Below, piece after piece: positions 10,701 through 20,088 of a DNA stretch of 64,000 nucleotides. The notes below the pieces were generated by a model. It was not told the DNA's origin, did no database searches, and worked only from the letters and a program-made list of their open reading frames with translations. The position numbers and the translations under genes are program-made. The stretch is taken from contig RPFO01000276.1 in assembly GCA_009746045.1 (NCBI GenBank), forward strand, positions 1,884,619 to 1,948,618, written 5' to 3'. The stretch is from Mesostigma viride. Its lineage: Eukaryota > Streptophyta > Mesostigmatophyceae > Mesostigmatales > Mesostigmataceae. Numbering within the stretch: the first letter of the stretch is position 1; every line of letters starts with the position of its first letter.

Positions 10701-11925
10701 GAAGCAGGACAAGGAGGACAAGTCTTCTCAGCGGTGCACCCGCTGTGGCATGAAGTACCACCTGCGGCCCACCTGCCGCAAGAACGTGGACGAGCTGGGG
10801 CATTTGGACGTCCTGTGCCACAAGTGCCACGGGCCGCCCCACGGTGACCCCAAGGACTGCAAGCGGCCTCCTTACGGCAAGAAGTGTGAGTCTCCCTCTC
10901 ATGCTGGCTTGAGTGTGCCTGCTTCACCTCTTTCATCTGCATGCCCCACTGTCAGAGCAGTGAGCAGTTCTGGAAAGGTGCTACAGCTGGTTTCAGAAGA
11001 TTATGTCTCTAAACCAACCTTCACATCTATGGTTCCCAAGGTGTGCAGAGTGTCCCCAGCAGAGGATGCTCATATCAGTTTTCAGGAGCTTGCTTTGCAG
11101 TTGCATTTCCTTTATGGGCATGAAGTGAGTGCAGAGGTGGTGGCAGCAGCAATAGGGGGGGCAGCACTCAGACGTGCATGCCAGGTGGTCAGATCCCACT
11201 GCCAGCATTGTCAGTTCAATGCACCCAAACCCCCTAAGTGGCATGTAGCTACCCCACCTAAGAGCAAGGGCAGGGTGGTAGGAGATGTCTTTCATATCAA
11301 AGGACAATCTTACTTGGCACTTAAAGATGCATGGTCAAGGTACACAACCATTGAACCATTACCTGGAATGGACAAGACACAGTTGCTCAGGGCTCTCTTG
11401 ATTGCTCAGGCCAGGTACTACCCTGTGGAGGCATTGTTACTGGATCAGCAGTTCACGTGTCTTGCCAATGAACCAGGGTGTGAGGCTATTGATCTGGCTG
11501 GGCTAGAAGATCATGAGAGGCAAGGCATTATTGAAAGGGCCATCAGGTCCATTAAAACCCTTGTAGCCAAAGAAGATGGCAATCTGCTGGCTGACAGTGG
11601 GTCATATGCTGACAGAGCTCTGTGGTCCACCAGGTTGTGCCAAGTCCTCAACAGGAGGCCACTCATGAAAACCCCACAAGGGGTGATCATTACACCAGAT
11701 GGATTGCATGCAGGCATTTATCCACCTGAGGTACTAGCCCTATACAACGCACAGCGAGCACAGACAGCTAGCAGGTTAGCTGTCAAGGATGCAAAGCATC
11801 CACGTCCCACCTTCAGAGAAGGGGATCAGGTCCTATTCTACAAGGAGTCGGGACTAGGCAAGGTGGGTACCTGGCATGGGCCAGCCACCATCCTAAATTT
11901 AACACCACTGGCAGGACAGTGTTAG
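10312..11925 (+). CDS. Nucleocapsid plus integrase of copy B
   Basis: Residues 1-60 finish the capsid. A GKGKGK tract and an (AAC)n-encoded poly-Asn run follow (about 10615-10700). A Cys/His-rich nucleic-acid-binding segment (CTRCGMKYHLRPTC ... CHKCHGPPHGDPKDC) lies at about residues 143-185. The integrase then shows an HHCC module (LHFLYGH ... CQHCQ), first Asp in VVGDVFHIKG, second Asp in LLLDQQFTC, and Glu in ERQGIIERAIRSIK, about 30 residues after the second Asp. The C-terminus has FREGDQVLFYKESGLGKVG and TWHGPATIL. The frame ends at 11925, but the expected continuation (VLVKHNDTGKIHRCSPHRMK) starts in another frame at 11919, consistent with a lost A in an A-run. Confidence 0.88.
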
Positions 11926-13091
11926 TTAAACACAATGACACGGGAAAGATTCACAGGTGTTCACCTCACAGGATGAAATTGTATTTTCCAACTGTGTCAG
12001 ACGTGGCAGAGGAGGAAGAGCTGTTGGCCGACAGCCCTGTACAGTTGCCTGGCATCCCAGCGTTGCCCAGTGAGTGGTTGTTTGGAACACCCACTGGTGA
12101 GTGTGAGAGCCACACCCACTGTGACACCCAGGTCACCCTTGATGATTGCAGGCAGTCACTGCAGGCTTGGCCCCCTGCAGCAGAGGGTCACATTGGCAAA
12201 ACAGGTGATCAGCAACCTATCACCTCTTCAAGTGTGAACATAGCTCAGCCACTAGCTGCACCTTCCAAACGCAGCCTAGCAGACGCTGTTCGCATTTTAC
12301 AAGCAGCTCATAGAGCCAAAGCTCAAACTGCTGCAGGATCAGCTAAGGTGGGGAAGGTTGGGCAGAATGACAATAGCCCATTTATGGTTGCAGTGGACAC
12401 ACAAGCCCAGGTCAGCATTATCAGTGCCCTGGCTGTGCCCCATATGCCTTTGGAACCTTCACCCTGGCACCATGTGGCTGATTTCTCAGGGCAGTCATCC
12501 CTCAAGGTATTAGGTCAGGTCATGTTGACTATACTCGGTATCCCCACTCCTTTTCAGGTATTGGAAGGTTATAAAGGGAATGCTTTGTTGGGGGATCCTT
12601 TTCTCTGTTACCCTGGTGTCCTCATCTCCAGTGATAGACTATCCATCCAGGACATGGGTGGTGTTGATCTGAATCATTTCAAAATTTCTCTTGAAAAACT
12701 TCTTAACACCAACATTGCTTCTGTAAAATTTGCTACACCCAAGTATGCCCCAGGGCAAGAACCCTGTGTGGCAGACTTGGTTCACAACCAAAAACTTCAT
12801 CCCAACTCATTTGGATTGGGCAAGCATGATGTGGCTAAAATGTCTCCTCTTTCTTATGAACAGATAGAGCAAGACTGTCGCACACACATAGGATTCCTAA
12901 AATGGGTGGAGGCCTTTAACAAGGCCAGGGAAGAATGGGTAGTGCCAGATCCTCTTAGTCCTTCTCATACTCCACCTGTCACACCTATTGACAAAAAGCC
13001 TGCAGGGTGCAAGCACTTGCGCCTGAAGTTTGTGTGTAAACATAAGCCAGCAGCAGATGGGTCAGTCATTTTCATGCTAGACCTTGTGTGA
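11919..13091 (+). CDS. Integrase tail, retropepsin-like protease and RT N-terminus of copy B
   Basis: Residues 1-30 are the integrase tail (VLVKHNDTGKIHRCSPHRMK). At about residues 155-250 a retropepsin-like domain reads MVAVDTQAQVSIISALAV, then VLGQVMLTILGIPTPFQVLE and NALLGDPFLCYPGVLI. The active-site motif is DTQA, not DTGA, as in copy A. The remaining residues lead into reverse transcriptase (WVEAFNKAREEWVVPDP ... CKHLRLKFVCKHKP). No other protease lies between Gag and integrase. The frame stops at 13091, where one missing base would join it to the next segment. Confidence 0.8.
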   Translation: MLVKHNDTGKIHRCSPHRMKLYFPTVSDVAEEEELLADSPVQLPGIPALPSEWLFGTPTGECESHTHCDTQVTLDDCRQSLQAWPPAAEGHIGKTGDQQPITSSSVNIAQPLAAPSKRSLADAVRILQAAHRAKAQTAAGSAKVGKVGQNDNSPFMVAVDTQAQVSIISALAVPHMPLEPSPWHHVADFSGQSSLKVLGQVMLTILGIPTPFQVLEGYKGNALLGDPFLCYPGVLISSDRLSIQDMGGVDLNHFKISLEKLLNTNIASVKFATPKYAPGQEPCVADLVHNQKLHPNSFGLGKHDVAKMSPLSYEQIEQDCRTHIGFLKWVEAFNKAREEWVVPDPLSPSHTPPVTPIDKKPAGCKHLRLKFVCKHKPAADGSVIFMLDLV

Positions 13092-14443
13092 CAGAGTTCA
13101 AGGGCACCACTGATCTGACAGAGGCAGAGTTGTACACGCCAGGCATTCAGCAAACATCCCTAAAAATCTTGCTGTCTGTCTTTGTGGGTCATCTCAATGA
13201 TGGGGATGACTATGTATGTAAGGCTACAGACATTAAAAGGGCTTTCCTGAAAGGCTCACCTGAGATAGCACAACAAGTGTGGCATGGTCAGGTGTATGTA
13301 GTCTCCACTCCCAGAGTTTGGGCAAAACACATCCCTCAGCAGTACCTGAAAGCTAACATAGGTGTTGAAGGGCTGCAATCAGCTCCTCGCATTTTCAGGA
13401 TGTCAGCTCAGGCTGTGTTTGAAAAGCTAGGGGCTAGATATGATGACATAGACCCTTGCTTCTTTGTGGTCCCACACCCTCATGGCATTCTCACCTTTGT
13501 GTGGCATGGGGATGATCAGCTGATTGCTGGGCCAAGGCGTGCTGTGGATGATTTTATTCAACAAGTGTCACAGCATTTTGAGATTGGCAAGCAAGTAGAG
13601 CTGGGCACCACTGCCATAAAATTTTGTGGCACAATGTTACAACTCCAGCAGCATCAAAACCAGTGGGTGTGTGCACTTTACTCTCCCAATGATTACATGC
13701 ACAGCTGCTTGGAGGTTTTGCAAACAAAAATCAAACCTGGAGCCTGTCCTACCATTAGAGGCAAGCTGGGGTGGTTGTGCTCAACGTGTGCACCTCACCT
13801 GGCTGTGGTTAGCAGAGTTGATGATGATGTCTTGATGCAAGTAGGTCACAAAGCCATCACCAAAACTCTCCAGGAAGGCCCTCCCCTTATCTTGCACTCC
13901 TTGGATCTCCACAAAACCATTCACATCCAAGCTATGATGGATAGTTCCATGGAGTCCAGGCAGATTACCAAGTTGCAGGCAAGGGAGTCAGGCTTGTATT
14001 TTGTGCAGAATGATGATGCACCCTTGTCTCTCATTTCATGGTACAGCCGGTTGCATAGACGCAAGGCTGTCAGCAGCAATGCTGCTGAGTGCAGGGCAGT
14101 GGTGTCAGCAGTGCTTCATGCCAGGTACTTGAATCATGTGCTGGTTTGGTTGCAGATGCAAGCAGGCAGCAATGCTGGGGTGGTGGCACACTTGCTCACT
14201 GACAGTCAGTCAGTCCTCAGTTTCCTTGCTAACCCCTATGCTGTGCACACTGATCTTGACTGGGTGGTCCTGAAACAGGAGTCCACCTACTGGGAGTCCA
14301 CCCGTCACGTGGAGGACAAACACAACGCTGCTGATGCACTCACTAAAGTGCCTCAGCAGGCAGCTGACCAATACCAGCTGTTGTACCACTTGATGAACCC
14401 CTATGGCAAGCAGGCAACCCTGCCCCATAGGGGGGACGCCTAG
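13088..14443 (+). CDS. Copia-type reverse transcriptase and RNase H of copy B
   Basis: The reverse transcriptase shows KATDIKRAFLKG (first catalytic Asp, about residue 50) and FVWHGDDQLIAG (the YxDD-like box, here HGDD, about residue 140). RNase H follows: MMDSSMESRQ (Asp), SSNAAECRAVVSA (Glu), HLLTDSQSVLS (Asp) and KHNAADALTKVPQQA at the end, typical of Ty1/Copia. The frame is open for all 451 residues. Translation probably enters from the preceding frame; the ATG at 13088 is unlikely to be a real start. Confidence 0.92.
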   Translation: MTEFKGTTDLTEAELYTPGIQQTSLKILLSVFVGHLNDGDDYVCKATDIKRAFLKGSPEIAQQVWHGQVYVVSTPRVWAKHIPQQYLKANIGVEGLQSAPRIFRMSAQAVFEKLGARYDDIDPCFFVVPHPHGILTFVWHGDDQLIAGPRRAVDDFIQQVSQHFEIGKQVELGTTAIKFCGTMLQLQQHQNQWVCALYSPNDYMHSCLEVLQTKIKPGACPTIRGKLGWLCSTCAPHLAVVSRVDDDVLMQVGHKAITKTLQEGPPLILHSLDLHKTIHIQAMMDSSMESRQITKLQARESGLYFVQNDDAPLSLISWYSRLHRRKAVSSNAAECRAVVSAVLHARYLNHVLVWLQMQAGSNAGVVAHLLTDSQSVLSFLANPYAVHTDLDWVVLKQESTYWESTRHVEDKHNAADALTKVPQQAADQYQLLYHLMNPYGKQATLPHRGDA

Positions 14444-15506
14444 CAGGGTCCTGTTCACCAGGGCCGCCTAGGTCACCCAGTACCCCTTGGGCAGGTCCAA
14501 GGGGTAGGTTGTGGCTTCCAGCAAGGGGGGTTGGTTGGAGTCTGTTTTCATACATCTGCGTGCCCTATGCCCAATAAAATCTGTTTTGATTTTTTCAACA
14601 CCATGGAATTTCGTTATGCACACCTTCATAGGTGGGCATGGGATGTATCTCACATTCTTTCTCCACTAGGGCGTATGCCTTGGTGGATTGGCCTTGAGCT
14701 CAGTGGCTCAGGTGCCCCCATTCAAGTGGAGGGTCAAAGCTCCCTTGACAGGTGGTTACCCAGGACCCCAGTTCACTGTGGATATCCTGGGCCACCTGGC
14801 CTCACTGTTCAGTGGCAGTAAAGGCATGGGTGCTGTCATGTTGTCTAGTACAACGTGCTCAGCACAGGTGCAGGATGAAATATTCCTGTCACCTGTCACC
14901 AGGACTTCAGTCACCATGTGCAGGGCAGGGGTGGCTGGTCCCACACGTTGTGCAGGTGCAATGTGGCCAGGTCCAGGATGTCATAGTCCTGTCACCTGTC
15001 ACTAGGACTTCAGCCCCCTCTGTGCAGGGCAGGGGTGGCTGGTCCTCACATGTTGTGCAGGTACAACATGGACAGTGCAGGGTGCAATAAACCTGTCCAC
15101 TGTCACTCCTCAGGTTGCAGGTAACCTGAGCTCAGTTGACCCAGCCTGGCTGGGTATTTTTCTCTGAGTGGGCGATGATGATGGAACAACATGGAACCTC
15201 TTAAACGGTTACCTTGGCATTTTTACAATGGCTTTCTTGGCTGGTGATGCACTCCCTGGATAGGCAGACAGGCATAGCTATCTCCCTTGTGAGCTCGCGA
15301 GGAGGAGGAACTCCCCGGGCATGTTGAGCTAAACGTGATGCCATCACAAGTATTGCACGAGTTCTGGGGCCCATCTTTTTCAGTCCAGATGTTGCAGTAT
15401 GGGTGTCAGTTGCTCAGCACCTCAGTCAGCTTGGAGTCAGTCTCCTAGCTGGGCAGGGTCAGGCTTGAAGTCGCTAGCCTTCAACCTGAAAGGAAAACAT
15501 AATGGG
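14444..15506 (+). other. 3' untranslated region of copy B with tandem repeats
   Basis: No coding homology is seen. An imperfect tandem repeat of about 110 bp occurs at about 14890-15110 (units contain GTGCAGGGCAGGGGTGGCTG). AATAAA-like signals occur at about 14574 and 15088. Confidence 0.6.
15489..15506 (+). promoter_or_regulatory. Polypurine tract of copy B
   Basis: AAAGGAAAACATAATGGG lies directly before the 3' LTR, where the plus-strand primer is expected. It is imperfect (C and T interruptions). Confidence 0.5.
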
Positions 15507-15964
15507 AGTTAGATGAGATGCTTAGGCTGACACACGGATTTCCGGCCTGCGCGCCGCGTATTGCCTACCGCGGCTGAGCGGGACACCTCAGTACAGTACG
15601 GCAGGGTGTACGGTACTGAGGTGTCATGTGGACCGATGTGCGGTTAGTGCCAGACTGTGCCTAGACTCTAGCTCGACCCGCCAGACCCGGGTTATCCGGT
15701 TCTGGACGGGCCGAGTGTAGTTGATGCTAGTGACGTGGTCGCATGGCATTGCAGTGTACAGTTGTCCACTGGTGAGGTGCTGCAGGTAGCACCGCCATAG
15801 GCATATAGGCGTAGCACTGGGGAGTGCCGCAGCACCCGAGTTTGCCCAGACGTTCCATTCTGAGCCCTCAGCTTCCATTGCTCTCTCATTGTATTATTGC
15901 TAATACAATCATCATTCGCTTTCAGCTTCAGCAGTTGTTCGTCGTCCCTAGTCTCCATCCAACT
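15507..15964 (+). repeat. 3' LTR of copy B
   Basis: This 458-bp partner of 7487-7944 is followed by the GATTT target duplication at 15965-15969. Confidence 0.92.
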
Positions 15965-17530
15965 GATTTCTCTCTCAAAGGCGCCTGGGCAAGCTTCACA
16001 GAGTTCTCACCTTCCACTAGGTCGAAGTTCTTGACGATGCGCTTGTCGAGCTCGGCCTCCTCGCGGAGGGCGAGCGTTTGCTGCTTAAGCTGTGCCGCGA
16101 TTGTGGAGGCGGTGGAGGTGGTGTGGTGCTTCTGCATGTCCGCCCGGCTAGGTCTGGTGGGGAGGAGCATCGCCGGCTGCGGGGCCAGTGTCAGAGCGGG
16201 GGCTGGCTTGGCGGCAATGTCCTTCACCATGTGCACCTGGGCGGTGAGGCCTGCGGTGTTTTGCAGGCACTCGATGGCGATGGCGTTGTCTTGAAGGCGC
16301 TTGCTTGTCAATGTCACAGAGCTGCATGGGCAGTGATGGCGTCGGTGGTGGAGGTGGTGCCGGAGGTGGTGGCGGTGGAGGCGGAGGCGAGGAGACTGGA
16401 GGTGGCGGTGGAGATGGTGGAGAGGTGGGGGAGCTCGGTAGCCGGCAGCGTGCTGCCCATGGCTGCCACATCTGCAGCGAGCTATAGAGGGGCCGGCCAC
16501 GTGCTGCTCGAGGGCCTCCTTAATGATTAAGGAGTGAGCGGATGGAGGATTCGGTCAAGGTGGTGGTGAGGGGCTTGGGGGGCCAGAGCTCCTCGAGGGA
16601 GCGTCCAAGAAGGGAGAAGAGGGCGTATTGCTGAAGGTGGCCCCCGGGGGCGGGCGGTGCTGTGGTGGAGTTTCCCTGCCGAACGGAATTGATCGAAGGC
16701 GCATTGCGGAGGCGGCCCTGGTGGTGGAGCTGTGTGCACATGCAGTTCAATAAGCGAGTCGCGCGATCTAATTCATCCAAAGAACACATAGCTCAGGATG
16801 CTGTCGTGGTTGATCGAGCTTGTCGAAAAAGCCGGGCTGCCGGCTGGCGTCAAAGTCAAACTCCTCCCAGAGCCCGGGCACGACAGGCTCGGCAGAGCGA
16901 CTGCGCTTGCATCATCAGGCGACGCGGCTGGCGAGGCGATCCCGGGGGCCCAGGCGAGCCGACCACTAGTGCTTGGCTGGTGGAGCCGCTGCCTTCAGGG
17001 CCGGAAGGTGATGTATTCGTATGGGCCGGAAGGCGGTGTATTCGTATGGGCGCGCCGCATAAGCCAGGTATTATAGAGGCCGGCGGCCCTCTGGTTGTAG
17101 AGCTGCTTGCACATTTCAAAAGCGTCGGAGGCGTGCAGTCCCCAAAACACAAAACGCAGGATGCTGTCGTGGTTTAGCTAATTGTCAAAAAAGCCGGGCT
17201 GGCTGCATGGTGTCTTCCCAGCTCGGCTCGGCAGGGCGAGTGCGCTTGGGCTCAGGCGACGCAGCTGGCGAGCTACATAGGCGATCCCGGGGGGGCGAGG
17301 CGAGCACTAGTGCTTGGCTAGTGGTGCCGCGCTGCGCCTTCAGGGCCGGAGGGCAAAGCTGCAGACGCGGAGCTGCAGACGTATTTTCAGGGCTCAGCGC
17401 AGGCTGCCGCCAGGCTTCGTTGTGTAGATAGATATGGAGTGTTTGCTCGTCATAATATGGCGTAATATAGCTTCGGGAAAATATATCAGCGTGTGCGTCT
17501 TAGAAAGACGTGGTGCTTTGCGTAATAGCC
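15965..17530 (-). pseudogene. L1-type ORF1 element 1, right (5') part
   Basis: The minus strand encodes remains of an ORF1-like protein: a helical stretch (STIAAQLKQQTLALREEAEL) matches ISAQLEQQALDLREEADI at 48.9-49.1 kb, and VKDIAAKPAP is shared as well. The 5' end carries the hairpin CGTCTT-AGA-AAGACG (17496-17510), shared with the full-length element at 62156-62170. The right end abuts a TGGG microsatellite. Frame breaks and an internal duplication indicate decay. Copy B separates it from its C-terminus at 7062-7486. Confidence 0.7.
16795..17390. repeat. Imperfect tandem duplication inside ORF1 element 1
   Basis: Segments starting at 16797 and 17159 both begin AGGATGCTGTCGTGGTT, contain AAAAGCCGGGCTG, and continue to ACTAGTGCTTGGCT and CCTTCAGGGCCGGA. 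The spacing is about 360 bp. The element at 48-62 kb has the region once, so the duplication is private to this copy. Confidence 0.65.
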
Positions 17531-17535
17531 GTCAT

Positions 17536-17735
17536 TGGTGGGTGGGTGGGTGGGTGGGTGGGTGGTGGGTGGGTGGGTGGGTGGGTGGGTGGGTGGGTGG
17601 GTGGGTGGGTGGGTGGGTGGGTGGGTGGGTGGGTGGGTGGGTGCATGGGTGGGAGGGTGGGTGGGTGGGTGGGTGGGTGGGTGGGTGGGTGGGAGGGTAC
17701 GTGGGTGGGTGGGTAGGTGGGTGGGTGGATGAATT
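17536..17735. repeat. (TGGG)n microsatellite
   Basis: About 200 bp of TGGG units with a few variants (GCAT, GAGG, TACG, TAGG). The G-rich plus strand could form G-quadruplexes. Confidence 0.95.
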
Positions 17736-17770
17736 AGGGCCTTTCCACATTTCCAGCGCATGTGGTGGTT

Positions 17771-18545
17771 TGGTACGGCACGTAACAAACTGTGTTAGTC
17801 ATGCCGTAAATTCGGCCGTTGGTTTTACTCACGTCTACGTGTACATAGTTCGGACCTTTTGACCAGTTGTTACCCGGTCCGGGGACGTGTCGATTGTACA
17901 GTACTGTGGACCGGTGCAGTCGCGCCGCGGTGCGTACTTTAGTAGCTAGTGGTCCTTTCATCCTTTGTGTAGAACTAGTGGACCGGCGTGGTTCCTGTAC
18001 GCAAGGGCCATCGTCGGCCCGAGCGTGTTTGCCAGTTGGTGATCATTTATGCATCTGTCTACCCCTCGTGTTGGCACTCGGCGTGTGGTATGGATTTGTA
18101 ACACATGTAATATATTGGCTTGGGTCTCATGGCTTACTACATGTAGACCTGTGTTTCCTTCGTAATATCCCGACTTGATTTGGTCTATGGCATACTTTAG
18201 TTATACACATACGTGAATTTGCACCGAGATCTGAATCGTCGCGTCCAGCTTTCGCACATAATAGCTCCTCTGAGTATAACCAGCGGCCTCACTAGCTTAG
18301 GTAAAATTAGTAGGCGAGGTTCTTTGATCGGTCGAGGGCGAGGAGGCGGTGGTAATCCGCGACGTAATTAGCAGTTTTCGGGCTAACTCGTCGCTGGGTA
18401 CCCCGGACCTTTCCACATTCGGTCGAGGAGGGGTTGCCCACTCAGTGTTGGGTCCTCCGGCACTTCCCGGGGACTGTCGATGTCGGGAAAACATGCAGCG
18501 CCAGCCAAATTGCGGAACTCCTTCTGCGCCAATTTGGGGGACGAC
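17771..18545 (+). mobile_element. Relic chromovirus-type LTR and leader
   Basis: The stretch 17771 to about 18370 aligns in order with the LTR of the intact chromovirus (shared TACGGCACGTAACAA-like start, CTACCCCTCGTGTT, ACTCGGCGTGTG, and GACGTAA-like end), but with many substitutions. The stretch 18371-18545 would be its leader and is cut by the ACGAC target site of the intact element. No ORF is present. Confidence 0.65.
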
Positions 18546-19091
18546 CGTTACGTTGCGTAACAATTCGTTGTAGTTACGGACGTAAATTAGGTCCCTTGCC
18601 TCGGTTGTCCCTAGGTTTACGTGTAGTTCCTACTGGGACACTATTGGCCTCGTAACAGTACTGTGGTACATTGGGTGCCTTTGGGCGCCGCGCCGCGTAC
18701 CTTATTAGTGGTCCTTATCCTTTGGTAGAATGTAGTGGACCAGCGTGCATCTGTAGGCGAGGGCCATGTCGGCCCGAGCATGTTGGACCGTTGGTGACCA
18801 TTTATGCACGTTCTACCCCTCGTGTGTTCACTCGGCGTGTGTTAAATGAATTAAAACATATTAGCTTGGGTCATGGCAGTGTAGTTGTGTTTCCTTCCTC
18901 TATTCCTGGAGTAAACGGGTTGGTGTAAATGGCTTATGGCGTATTACAGTAATACTTACGTTAATGCACTGAGATCTGGATCGTCTCGTTCGTCTTTCGC
19001 TAGGGGTTTAACTAGAGGCGGCCTTACTAGTTTAGGTAGCATTAGGCCAGGTAGAGGTAGAGGTGGCGGTACAGAAGTTTGAGACGTAACA
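18546..19091 (+). repeat. 5' LTR of the chromovirus
   Basis: 546 bp, nearly identical to 28714-29257 and 29506-30049. It begins CGTTACGTTGCGTAAC where the others have TGTTACGTCGCGTAAC, and it has an extra AC near its 3' end. Confidence 0.93.
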
Positions 19092-19605
19092 ATGGACTCG
19101 GAGGAATTTTAGGTAGAGAGCGAGACGACGATCCCCTGCAACATACGTCATTGAATCAACCCTTCCGCGTCCGGGAAAATGAAGACGACACCTACTTGAC
19201 AGGTAATGGGCGGGTCGCCTGCAAGCTGGGGGGGTAGTGCTGCCCGATTCGGGACACGCCCTGCCTAGAAGATAGACCTGCTCGAAGCGGAAAATCCTTT
19301 TATAGATAGCTCCTTTCCCTCGTTTTGTTTTCCTGAGAAATGTTGCTTACTGTCGTAGACAGGTGATGGTTTCGGTTCGGCGTTAGTGAGACGATTAGCG
19401 TCTTGGTAGGTTCCACCTTTTCCTTCGTGCTGCTGTTCATTAGACGGCCGCACCCGCAGAAATTCACTGGGTCGCTGATTTTAGGACTACGAGCGCTGGA
19501 CCATTGCCGTCCTCGTAATTGCGGTGATCCAGATAACCCAGCTAAGTCGACTCCTACCCCTTCCACTCCTATCGTGACTACTCAAGACCAACAAGGTGCG
19601 TTACC
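19092..19605 (+). other. Chromovirus leader with primer-binding site
   Basis: TGGACTCGGAGG at 19093, one base after the LTR, is the likely tRNA primer-binding site. The relic at 45849-46783 has TGGGATCGGAGG at the same place. The remaining ~500 bp is non-coding leader; no other signal is seen. Confidence 0.6.
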
Positions 19606-19998
19606 ATGAGCCAGCGGCGATCTTTTACTGCTCCTTCCCATTCTTCTAGCGATAATAGTCTAGCTAAATATTACGTAGTGATTACGCCTCAATGGTCCTC
19701 CATTTTCCTTTCTTGGTCCGACGCTAGGAAGATAGTCCAGAACCGTGTATACAACGTAATTAGGTATAAGAAATTTATGACCTTCGAAGAAGCTCAGCAG
19801 TTCCTTATAGACCATAGCCAATCAGATTTAGGCCTGCACGTACGCCCTATTCCTCATGGTCGTCCTCCCGTAGAAGCTCTAGTCTTTGCTACTCCTCCTT
19901 CTTCTCCCCTCAAACGGGCTGCATCTTCATCTACCTCAGATACTCCTCTCACCTTGGAGTTTGGCTCCCTATCCATTACTGTTGTTAAAAAGGATTGA
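19606..19998 (+). CDS. RNase H1 hybrid-binding (viroplasmin-like) domain ORF
   Basis: This intact 130-residue ORF precedes gag. Residues 19-66 fit the N-terminal RNA/DNA hybrid-binding domain of eukaryotic RNase H1, also known as the viroplasmin domain: KYYVVITPQWSSIFLSW, then ARKIVQ, then RYKKFMTFEEAQQFL. The family pattern is YYxV...G/S-I-F/Y..W..A/C...V......KxF.T.EEA..FL. The family's usual Gly before the I/F strand is replaced, but the aromatic, Trp, Lys-Phe and Glu-Ala positions are kept. The C-terminal half is Ser/Pro-rich. The start is the first ATG after the leader. It may bind RNA/DNA hybrids during reverse transcription (inference). The domain normally sits fused to RNase H, so a separate ORF here is unusual. 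Confidence 0.72.
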   Translation: MSQRRSFTAPSHSSSDNSLAKYYVVITPQWSSIFLSWSDARKIVQNRVYNVIRYKKFMTFEEAQQFLIDHSQSDLGLHVRPIPHGRPPVEALVFATPPSSPLKRAASSSTSDTPLTLEFGSLSITVVKKD

Positions 19999-20088
19999 TT
20001 TTAATTGTGTCCTTGCTTCAGACATTCAAGGTTTTTCCTTTTTCCTTGTTGCTTTCAGTTAGATTCCTATTCCTTTAATTAATTAAAG

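Larger units (their letters stand above)
7487..15964 (+). mobile_element. Copia-like LTR retrotransposon, copy B (complete, young)
   Basis: This 8478-bp element has two 458-bp LTRs that differ by one substitution in the part compared closely (CAGTTTTCC versus CAGTTGTCC), and a GATTT duplication at 7482-7486 and 15965-15969. The LTRs begin AGTTAGATG and end CATCCAACT, so the termini are AG...CT instead of TG...CA. The coding order is Gag, integrase, retropepsin-like domain, reverse transcriptase, RNase H. It is inserted in a minus-strand ORF1-type LINE derivative. Near-identical LTRs imply a recent insertion, yet the frame is broken in several places. Confidence 0.9.

Noticed and set aside
17486-17862. 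Open frames coding Gly-Trp-Val or Pro-Thr-His repeats
   Set aside because: Pure translation of the TGGG microsatellite; the same occurs at 37559-37819.
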